From: Thelephora terrestris
Lineage: Eukaryota; Basidiomycota; Agaricomycetes; Thelephorales; Thelephoraceae
DNA: 64,000 bases
Reading direction: 5' to 3'
Assembly: GCA_015956445.1 (NCBI GenBank)
Contig: WIUZ02000003.1
Coordinates: 248,001-312,000 of the forward strand
Part shown: piece by piece, positions 55,487 through 64,000 of the stretch
How positions within the stretch are numbered: the first letter of the stretch is position 1
How the letters are laid out: each line of letters begins with the position of its first letter
The notes under the pieces: generated by a model
Told to the model about the DNA's origin: nothing
Database searches by the model: none
The model's input: the letters and a program-made list of their open reading frames with translations, nothing else
Translations under genes and position numbers: made by a program

Positions 55487-57219
55487 GGTTCCTTAGGAAG
55501 CGGTCCGGCGTGTCGAGAGCGGTAGGGAAGTAGGGGTAGGGAAGAGAACTGGAACAACATCGGGCGAGTTTTGTGTTATGTACTAGCGGACGGATTGTGG
55601 GCGGGAGTGGGCTGGAGGACGCGTGCCCTTGGCGTGCCCTACTATTTCTCGGCATTCCCCGGATTCATCTGACACCTTTGGGTTTCAGCTTCACCGTCAC
55701 GCCGTTCCTCGCCAGAGCAGTCGAAGTTCAAACGCCATCCCGCGGCAACGTCGACCAGGTACTTTGGCCGGCAAAAACGCCTCCCGGAGGAGAACAGAAT
55801 TCCATCAGTCAGACCGTTTCCCCCGCATCACTACGACGAAAATATAGCGAAGAAAGAGTGAATGAATCAACTATAGCCCCAACGATGCCCGGTTCACCGG
55901 CTTGATTCATTTCTTTATCTCCTGCACCCGCCGGTCCACGGCGAAAGGAAGTTCCAGGTAGGCTTCTTCAGCTGTATGCAGCTAGGGGTGTTCACCAGGC
56001 CCGCCCTCATGCTCTCCTCGCACGATCCCCAATACTACTCTCTTCTGTCTCCGACAAAAGTTCGAATGATGATCGTGCTGGCCCAAGAACCCGATGATTA
56101 TCAAAGGTGTACCCCAGCCTCGTCCATGGATTCCGGCGAGTCTCCTCCACGCGATACAGGATGGTCACTTCTCGATTCTGGGATACTCCCAACGGAATCA
56201 CATCAAACAGAGATTTGAAACAACGAAGGTTGTGCGACCTACGGGGAACAAATCCTCAATATGCCACTCAGCGTCTTCGAGTTCTGGACGTGAGATGAAA
56301 GCCCTGTCATTCTGTCGCACCAGTGCCCGAGCAAAGATTCGGACTGAATAAGAGGCGGGGACTGGATAGGATCAATTTCAGAGGCGTCGTCCCCCTAGGT
56401 ATCGTGCCCTTCCGAATCGCGTCCTCCTCGCCACTGAATTCGAGGCTGGATTCCAGACTAGGATAGGAGGCGGGGACTGAATAGGAGGCGGTTGAACTTG
56501 AGAGTCACGTCTGGATTGCCGGAGGGTGGGGACTCTCTCGGGGGTGTGAAATTCCTACGGCATGGAGTATCTTTCGTCTACCTCGCCACAGGAACCTCTT
56601 AGAGCGGATAAGCCTTCGCAAAGAAACTACAACGCGAGTCAGTATGTAGATAACTACATCGACTGTACCTTATGCAATGTCCAGACCCTTCGAGAGCCCA
56701 GGTCGATGATATTGATGAACCGGAAGAAGCGAGAAACCGGCCAGAGAGGGGAAAGGACCGCATGCATAATTCGTGTAAACTCAGGATGTTCCCTGACCTG
56801 GCGTTGATACCGTGAGCGCTTCATTATGTGTTTGGAAAATTGTTGGGGTGCCTTCGCGAAAGGATCTCGGGCGACACCGGTAGGCTGCATACGGGCCTCA
56901 AGTTCAGTGAAGTGGGAAGACGTAGCTAGCGAACGGGATGAAACGGCGAAACCCCAAACAGGCTCAAGTCATTTTCCCACGCGCTTGGGTTGTACAACAG
57001 GTGAACGGCGCCAGGCTCTCACCTCGAATACACCGTGCTACCCTGCTCTCTGCCAGATTCGAGTAATCCCAATTGCCCCACGAAGAATCCACAGACGTTT
57101 TCACGCGGCATCCTCTCTTCGCAAATGCAGTTGGCTTGAGCAACTATACAATAACAATAACTTAGGATAACTACGAAGCTTTGAAACATACGAGCGGACT
57201 CCGAATCGCCGAATATGCT
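55487..57219. other. Stretch without a supported gene
   Basis: Short frames only. A 20-base word of the type gaggcggggactg(g/a)atagga recurs at about 56351, 56466 and 56485. A TATA-like or start context for the kinase at 55486 is not obvious. Confidence 0.4.
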
Positions 57220-58006
57220 TCAGCGTCCAGACTTGCGCCCAAAAATCTTGCGCAGATAGTGCCTTATCCCCTTACGTTTCTTCGGCGGGATGGTGGTCGA
57301 AGGTGGTGGGTGTTCCTGATATAAGTGGCTGTACACGACTTCAAAGTCCTCTGCGGGGGGTGCCTGCGGCTCATCGCTCCTATACGATTCGAATATTCCA
57401 GCCGGAAAGAAGGTTTGGGTACACATGGTGCGACGCAAGTCATAATGGAAGTTCACCGTGTCTGAGTTCGTCAGATTCTTCCTCGACGTACTCCTCCCGT
57501 TGTTCCGGGGCACTTGGTGGCATCTCTTTCCGCCACTTAGCTGCGGCATTCTTTACTCCCTCCACGACTTCCTGGATCTGCGGTCTCTCCTCAATTTTCC
57601 TATGCCAACACACCTGCATGAGCTCCCACAAGGCGTTGGATATCCCGACATCTTTCGCATTCGCGGGTTTCTCTGGACGAGTACCAAGGCGAGTTCCTGA
57701 GGCTTGTAATTTCGGAACGGTTGGTCTCCCGTCAGGACCTGACTAGGTGATGAAAACCAGGGAGATTACAGTATCGCAACGCACTTGCCTGAAATAGGAC
57801 CAGCCCGAATGCATATATGTCTGCCTCTTGCGTGGGAACAGAGTTCGTGAGACCGTAATTAGAAGACGCAAGTAATTCCGGGGCCATGAAAGTCATCGTT
57901 CCCCTTGCAGCGTGAGACTTGATGACATTGGATTAAGAGGGTCAAGCACCAAGGTGGTAAATCCAAAATCCGCGAGACATGCCGTGGGAGGCGTATCGTT
58001 TGTCAT
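57220..58006 (-). pseudogene. Partial duplicate of the second kinase domain with basic tail
   Basis: The segment is close to the last three exons of the tandem-kinase gene (51392-50705): ATGACAAACGATACGCC at the start, DFGFTTLVLDPLNPMSSSL, QEADIYAFGLVLFQ, VLTGDQPFRNYKPQEL, then ISNALWELMQVCWHRKIEERPQIQ and a tail AGIFES. It starts abruptly at 58006 without the upstream kinase lobe. A one-base loss after SLTLQG, a GC in place of the GT donor near 57788 and a deletion in the LALV/LGTRPEKP region break it. The C-terminal tail is strongly basic (PPKKRKGIRHYLRKIFGRKS), a possible membrane or nuclear anchor. Confidence 0.72.
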
Positions 58007-58160
58007 AGGAAACAAAACTTTCCAACAAGTCCCGGATATTTTACCAACTTCACCTGCACAGTGGATCCACTCAGCGGTACGACAAGTGCTGCAAAAGACT
58101 GCATGACCTGTCGAGTATACAGCGATTGATCATGTCGATCGTAGCCTAGGTCGGTGACTC

Positions 58161-59707
58161 TCAAAGCCAATAACCAACCACCATCAACTTACCTATCCCC
58201 CTCTTCGTCATCTCAGGCAGCAGGCCCCTTACGTACTCGTGCCCCGCTTCCTTCCCTCGACTTGTAGTGTAGATAATCTGTGTGGGAATCGCATTGGATT
58301 CCCACAACCGGACGAGAACGCGATCGAGGTCCATCCACTGATTGTAAATCTCTTCTCCGATGGCCTGTCTGACGTTGGAGGGTTCACCACAATAATGGTC
58401 CATGTAGATTGAGACCTTTTGGAGATCGCTATGTTTGTATGTGAGGGTCTTGAGTGCCATAGCGGTCCACACGTCATAGGTTTCTCCAAGCCGGAACTCA
58501 ACCTCTCTCAGTCTCGTCGCCTTTGAAAAGTCGACCGAACCAACCCGTGGATTGTCTAGCGCGGACGTATATGTAAGCCATTCCTGGTCTGCAGAATAAA
58601 CCAAAGAGATGGAAGTCACCAACGGGCGCACACCTTGTTGAGCAGGTAGAGTATATTCTATACTACTACATGGCGTACTCTAGTTCTTACCTGAGAGGGG
58701 AAGATATAGTAGTGCAAGTGGGAGAGAGAGAGAAGCGATTGATTGATCTATGGACACATGGGGGGTATATATACTATCTACTCTATTAACGTCACATCTA
58801 TACAGTGTGACTGATGCATGGTCCGTGCGGCGGCTTAAGGCACGCGTGCATCATACCGATCGATCGGGTCACTGATGTGACACCGTCCCTTCGGGTCGCT
58901 TATTCAGCGCTCTCCGGCATCGGCTCTCGCACGAAGCGGTGGAGCCGGTTGACCCGTTGCCGGGCACAGACCTTCGGTTCAACACACCTTACACTGACAC
59001 GTTCTAGGGTATCAGAGCACTCCTCCACCAACGCGAGTATGCACTGAAGGTCCTCCTCGATGTACCTTGTACACTCAAGCTCCCGAAAACGAACACGATT
59101 TGGTAGTTCTAACAATCGTCGGGTGATGGTTTCCATCCCTCAAGTCAAAGAGAGCTTGAGAGCCCCGGTCAACGGTGGTGAGGTCGAAGGCTGTGAGGTG
59201 GGACTTTCATGATAGTTTTTGCCTAACCCTTGGTTGGTTATTTCCAGGTCCTCGAGACGAGGTAGGGAACAGACAAGTTCGAAAAGGTGCGAGGCAGGGA
59301 AGGCTGCAGAAAATATATACATGGAAATTCAAAGAAGGAGTGAGAAGTTGCAGAAAGAAGCGAAAGTGCAAGTCCATCGTACCGACCCACACCGACAGCC
59401 ATACAACGTTGCAAAATGCCTGGATGCGACTATTCTCTTCTACAACTATGGCGGACACGACCCCTGCACCAAGGATATGCAGGGAGCGGGTATATAGTGT
59501 AGGCGAGTTGACAGCATCCGGGAAAGTCTCCTTCCAGGCCCTGAGGTCACTGATGGAAAAGAGGGCGACGCTACCGAAAAGATGTTTTTGGACGCTTGGA
59601 ACCCAGGACTTGCAGACAAGGCCACAATCTAGGAGCGTTTTGGGCTCGCTGTGCAGGATGTCGACGATGTGGTCGTAAATTTCTTGTGGGAGACGAGGAC
59701 ACGACAT
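58161..59707 (-). pseudogene. F-box protein gene of a second family, apparently decayed
   Basis: Exon 1 (59707-59405) encodes a clear F-box: CPRLPQEIYDHIVDILHSE, then LLDCGLVCKSWVPSVQKHLFG. Exon 2 starts near 59303 (HLFELVCSLPRLEDLEIT ... PPLTGALKLSL) and meets an in-frame TGA near 59150 before METITRRLLELPNRVRFRELEC. The last exon (58588-58161) carries the family's C-terminus (DNPRVGSVDFSKATRLREVEFRL, VLVRLWESNAIP). The intron before it is unusually long (about 400 bases) and holds a stretch with a left-facing TATA-like site (about 58767) that may be an insertion. Start and last exon are solid; the overall phase does not close. Confidence 0.65.
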
Positions 59708-60843
59708 CGGAGCGGTAGACGATTGAGTGCCTTTGGCGCTGGTCAATGGTCGCCGCGAACCGATCAGTGACAGACGCTTGCGCACATCGACCTCACAGAA
59801 CGTTACTATACCGATCGCGAGAGGTCTGCACCTATGAGACTTTACGATGACCCAGCATCGACTGTGACACTTCACAGGTTCACAACCGCAACCCTCTGCG
59901 TTCTTGGATGGGAGAACCGGATGATTGCAAACGACGAGCTTCAATTTACACCAGCGCAGGGGACCCAGGAACGGTCTCTAAAATAAAAAAACCACGGAGG
60001 CGAACGGATACAGTACATGGAATTGGCATCGTAGTGTGGCACCCATCCGCAAGTTGCGCTCGCAAATTGGACCTTCCTTTTGTCTGCGTCAAACGTGAGT
60101 CTACTCAGTCAAAAATCGAGGGCTTAGCATCGACCTGACGACCTTATTGTTCTTCGTTCACTCGTCGGATGGCTTCCTGCCGCCTTACTCGGAACCTTAT
60201 CCAAAGATCGTTGAAATCAATGAGACATATAGTAATACCTATGGTCGGAACACCCAGGTTTTAGTGCTCAAGGCTATGACTTAAAAATCAAATTGGAGCT
60301 GGGTCCGATATATGCGTGAAAAGTATCCGGTCGATGTGTAGACACAGGTAACCCATGATGGAGAACGAACGAAATGAGGTAGGAAACGTGATATACAAAA
60401 AGGGATGAAAAAAAGCGATCGATGATGGCCAACATTGCGATCGCACAAAACAAAAACAAGAAAAGCCAAGAAACAAAGGGAGAAAATCGGGACAGAAGGA
60501 AGAACAATAAACAGATCTCCCAGCCAGTGAGTAAGAAATCGCTGGCTGTATAAAAGCAGGTTGTTATCCTCGCCCCAAATTCATCTTGCGGTTACCAAAC
60601 ACCCCCCGCCTCCTTCACTTCCCCTCATTCCCTTGCAAGGATGATGAGCTCGTTGCAACTCTGGGAATGGGGCCATCACATGCCGTTTTCGGGATCACGG
60701 GTTTGTGGAGGATCAGCCGGGGTCCAACTGGTGTTTGGCTGTTGCCAAGGCCGTAATTTCAGAGCACAATCTTTGGCGGGGTAAAAAAAACTGCTTACTC
60801 CCGACCAGACTTCGTTCTCTTTATTATGGGGCTTGGTGGCGAC
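59708..60843. other. Spacer with a TATA-led leader cut by the right-hand TG..CA unit
   Basis: A TATA box (GTATAAAAG, about 60548) and a pyrimidine-rich leader precede an ATG at 60641, followed by a short frame (MMSSLQLWEWGHHMPFSGSR). This looks like a promoter and first exon of a host gene now cut at 60844. The encoded peptide is not recognisable. The rest of the stretch shows nothing. Confidence 0.35.
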
Positions 60844-63800
60844 TGTCAGGCCGACGCGACCTCTACAGTTCAATAACACTCTTGTTATCCAAACCTATCA
60901 CACTCAGGGGTCAAACACACAGTTATAACCCTGTTGCAAACCCAGGGATATCCGAAGTCTCTTCACAGACTAGATTGGAGAAGAGGAGAAAGAAGGAGAC
61001 AAGGGTCTTCAGGCACTCTTGCTCTAAGCACACAGCAGTAGAGGTCACGGAGAGTCTGATGATAACAAATCTAAGGAGTACAGGCTAAACTACTCTGAGT
61101 ATATATACTACTTAGATTTGTGACGTGACAGTGACATGTAACTATACTATGGATACAAACACAGATAAACATGGTCCGTGCACAGCACTGCATGGTCTGT
61201 GCGTTACGTTGTTGCGACGTCGAAACTCCCAATCTCCGATTCCTTCCTATTGGTCGTTCGACTCCATTGAGTTCCGGACTCTTCTTGGCCTCGCGACTGC
61301 CTCGAGGCAGCCTTCACCCTGATCACCGGACCGCCTCTATTGTTTCTCGGACGTTCTTCCCCGCTTTGCACCCCCCCTCGGGAACCCTGTTTTGAATCCT
61401 CGCGTTCTGCCATCCGCCACACGCTATCCGACCCTCCGGAACTCTGATATCCCCGACGCCTCGTCCCCCTCGCCTTTCATCCTCGTTTCGACTCTCGTTC
61501 TAGCCCTTCGCCATCTTTATCTATCGTTATTGATCCCTCCCGCCATCGATCTCCGGTTATCCCATCGTTCTGCGCCCTCGTCCCCACGATTCCTTATCGA
61601 TCGGAACTTCCCGGTCGATCGATCAGTTCCATTCCCCGCACCGTTCCGTTCTCCGGGCATTTGCCTCCATTTCTATCTTCCGCTCTCGATTTCTGTTCCC
61701 CTGCGTTTTCTCCTGTATGACGCGGCTTCCTCTCATGCCGTCGTCACCCCTTCGTCATCGTCCCTGTAGTTACTCAGCCTTCGTCGTCGTTTCCCCCCCC
61801 TAGTAGTTACCCCTCTTACCAAGTTCCTTTTAGTTTCGCTTTTCCGTTCCCCTTCTCTCTCATGGACTATCTCGACACTGCTTATTTAGGAGATTCTTCG
61901 GTTTCCTTTATATACTGTGTCTTAGATAACCTGGAATACATCGACTCAGATCCCCCAGTTCAGTTTCAGTCCGAGTTCTCCAGTTCTCCGGTTCGCTCTC
62001 CAGTTCTCAAGTCAAGTTCTCGGCTTCTCTGTGCCTTCTCTCTTGCTCCTACCAAAAACCTGCTTCAGCTACTTTACGACTTCGCGGTGATTCTCCATCG
62101 CAACTCTCCGCAACCTCGGTTCCCATCCCCCTCTGCTTTGTCTCGAAACTCGTGCTTTACTCTAGTCGTCGCGGTCTTCCCCGGCGATTCTCCAGACATC
62201 TTCGGGCATCTCTGAACAGATCTTCTGTTCCAGTGGTCGTACAGAACTCAACACTCAACCGGTACCCACCCCAACTGCTTGTACACTCTTTTTAGGGTAT
62301 CCGACTACCCGGAGTGTTCAGCTAGTTCAACGTGGTGACTAATGCTACAAATTATCAGCTGATAAACGAAAGTGTGGCGGCCAATAGCAATTTGAGAGCA
62401 TTACAAAGCAGTTACAAAGCATGACGTAGCCTGGGAATGTTCGGAAGGAATGTGGGTATGACTGACTAACAGCCAATGGCAAAAGGGGAGCATATGACTA
62501 AGAAATAGGGGCATATGATGTCATGTGGGTCATGCGCAGTAAACAATAGAAATGATGACTCAACTCCTGAGTCGTGGAAAGGGCGTGGCATTTGGTATAT
62601 AACCAAAGGGGGTTGGATGACTGGTCTCCCAACAAACCCACCTTTGTTACACACACAGCCAACATGCCTCGTGCTCAAACTCGTGTTCCCACTCGTCGTT
62701 CTTCTTCTTACTCTCCTGTCCAGGAGAACAACTTCAATATCGACCGCTTCTCTCATGCTCGTCAGGATGCTTCCCGCCCTTATCCCACTTTGGGAAACGT
62801 CATGGACCGGACCGCCACCGCCGACCCTAATGAGGGTTTTACCGACTTAGGTTTGGGATGCCGGTTGACATATTTAGCATGTCTGCTGACGTTCCGCTTT
62901 AGGATTTAGGGATTTCATCCAGGCTTCTCGTAGGGTGTCTCGGCGCAAGTTGGCGCGCATCGAGACAAACCCTTATGCGACCGAACTCCTTAATAGGGGT
63001 GTCGAGTTCGTCACTGAGACCAACAAGACCTTCAACTCAGTGTTGGAGGCCAGCGTTATCCATACGGGTAACGTTGGGTCCATGTTGATGGATGAGATAG
63101 CTCATGTCAATGAGCGAGTTGATGGTCGTCGCGAAGAGATTGAGAAGTTGGAGAAGGAGTTCCTCGGATGTCATGAGGGCATCTTGAAGATTGAAGATGA
63201 ACAGGAGCAGCATGGTATGGCGATTGATAGGTTGAAGGTAAATGTGGGGTCGGGAGATATTTGACATCTCTAACCTAACATTTCCTTTAGGGAGAGGTGA
63301 TCACTCTGAAGGACTTGGTCCGGAGTCTTGTTGCCAAGACTGGAGAATTGGAAGACAATGAGGTACGGGGACTGGGATCGAAGATAGTTGTCATCTTCTA
63401 ACCCTGTTCCTTTGAGGTTCGCCTTACTCGTCGTGTCTCCGAGTTGACCGGAGAAGTCCGGGATCTCCAGAGGAGGTGTAGCGAGCCGGAGGTCCGAGTT
63501 GAAGAAGAGGAGCCAGAGGTTCCGTATTGGGCCGGGTCGCCGATCATCCCTAATCGGGCTGAGTCGCCACCTGCTCGTTTGTTGGTCCGTCACGAGAACA
63601 GGTTGGTTCCCATCGACGATGAGGTCATTGAGATTGGGAGCGACGAATTCTATCAGAACGTAGGAGTCGTCCGTAGGGACACTCCTCGTCCTGAGTTCGT
63701 TTCTACTCCTTGGGGTAGTCGCCGTCAATGGCCTGCTCTGGAGTATGATCCGTACGCCGAGTTCGTTCCCGATAGTGAACCAAACTCTGATACGGAGCTT

Positions 63801-64000
63801 CCAGATTACGATGACTTGTCGGACGTGGACCCAAACGAGATCCGGGAGCAGAACTGGTTGAATGAGGAGTTGGTGAGATCGGCATTGGAAGTAGTACAAA
63901 GGATCCGAAGAGATATTGATTAGATAACTCTTTTGTACTGTTGGCTTCCAATGAATCTTCTTTCTTGTCTATTGCGCGTGATCCATGAGTCGTAAAGCAT
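60844..64000. mobile_element. TG..CA unit copy 4, right end outside window
   Basis: Starts TGTCAGGCCGACGCG after GCGAC. It has the same terminal word as the other units and the same overall plan in mirror image: left-facing TATA-like sites (about 61098 and 61908), a long pyrimidine-rich middle (61200-62340), then a right-facing TATA box (GGTATATAACC, about 62594) and a spliced coiled-coil gene to 63923. The right terminus and the target duplication are beyond base 64000. Membership in the family is inferred from the end word and layout. Confidence 0.55.
62664..63923 (+). CDS. Coiled-coil protein gene in TG..CA unit copy 4 (366 aa, 4 exons)
   Basis: Exons 62664-62850, 62903-63237, 63291-63362 and 63417-63923; GT..AG introns with CTAAC-like branch sites and closing phases. 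A TATA box lies about 70 bases before the ATG. The protein begins MPRAQTRVPTRRSSSYSPVQ, has a helical part (LARIETNPYATELLNRGVEF), then a long coiled coil (HVNERVDGRREEIEKLEKEF, IEDEQEQHGMAIDRLK, LVRSLVAKTGELEDNE, RVSELTGEVRDLQRR), then an acidic region (VRVEEEEPEVPYW, NSDTELPDYDDLSDVD) and a helical end (NEELVRSALEVVQRIRRDID). No known domain. The plan matches the genes in the other units, though the sequence does not align by eye. Confidence 0.68.

Noticed and set aside
60274-60507. Hydrophobic minus-strand frame that looks like a membrane peptide
   Set aside because: Comes from an A-rich plus strand; three overlapping frames look the same and none has gene structure.
61392-62215. Two plus-strand frames in the pyrimidine-rich middle of the right-hand unit
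   Set aside because: Ser/Pro/Phe-rich shadows of a polypyrimidine tract; they face against the nearest TATA-like site.

Overview
The window looks like a transposon-rich stretch of a mushroom-forming fungus (Agaricomycete, Basidiomycota). The evidence is many short introns of about 50-80 bases with GT..AG ends and CTAAC-like branch sites, plus gene families typical of these fungi: NB-ARC receptors with a PPPPPRA linker before the ATPase, F-box-like/LRR families, TKL-like kinases with HGDLKG catalytic loops, a DUF6698-type protein and a Plavaka transposase.

Layout. 1-11200: a Helitron cut off by the left edge, whose helicase is split by a 1.4 kb solo LTR (2810-4218) and by a very young, whole-looking Ty1/copia element (4586-9678). 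10800-14000: no clear genes, but an LTR-like stretch with a hairpin array. 14036-15512: an intact 7-exon DUF6698-type gene, divergent from a Plavaka DNA transposon (15674-24598). The Plavaka gene is split by a 3.35 kb TG..CA unit (18227-21578) and by a CACTG-ended foldback element (22319-23698) that itself carries a second, almost perfectly palindromic one (22364-23239). 24790-26197: two tandem paralogous small genes of unknown family. 26707-38278: two tandem F-box-like genes, hit by two more of the ~3.3 kb TG..CA units (26997-30293 and 31443-34699) and by a 0.8 kb solo LTR. 38816-43681: a DIRS-like tyrosine-recombinase retroelement. 44517-58006: a receptor/kinase cluster with a 955-residue NLR-kinase fusion, an SDR oxidoreductase gene, a tandem-kinase gene, a single-kinase gene and two decayed kinase fragments. 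58161-59707: a decayed F-box gene. 60844 to the right edge: a fourth TG..CA unit with its own coiled-coil gene.

Two points stand out. First, a family of about 3.3 kb TG..CA units with 5-bp target duplications. They resemble solo LTRs, yet each carries a coding region, spliced in three of the four, driven by a TATA box that diverges from the LTR-type TATA box. Three of the four are bounded to the base because they split readable host reading frames. Second, an NB-ARC receptor fused in phase to a complete protein kinase, next to a tandem-kinase gene; the architectures resemble plant NLR and tandem-kinase immune proteins. All calls are by eye; no database search or alignment program was run.
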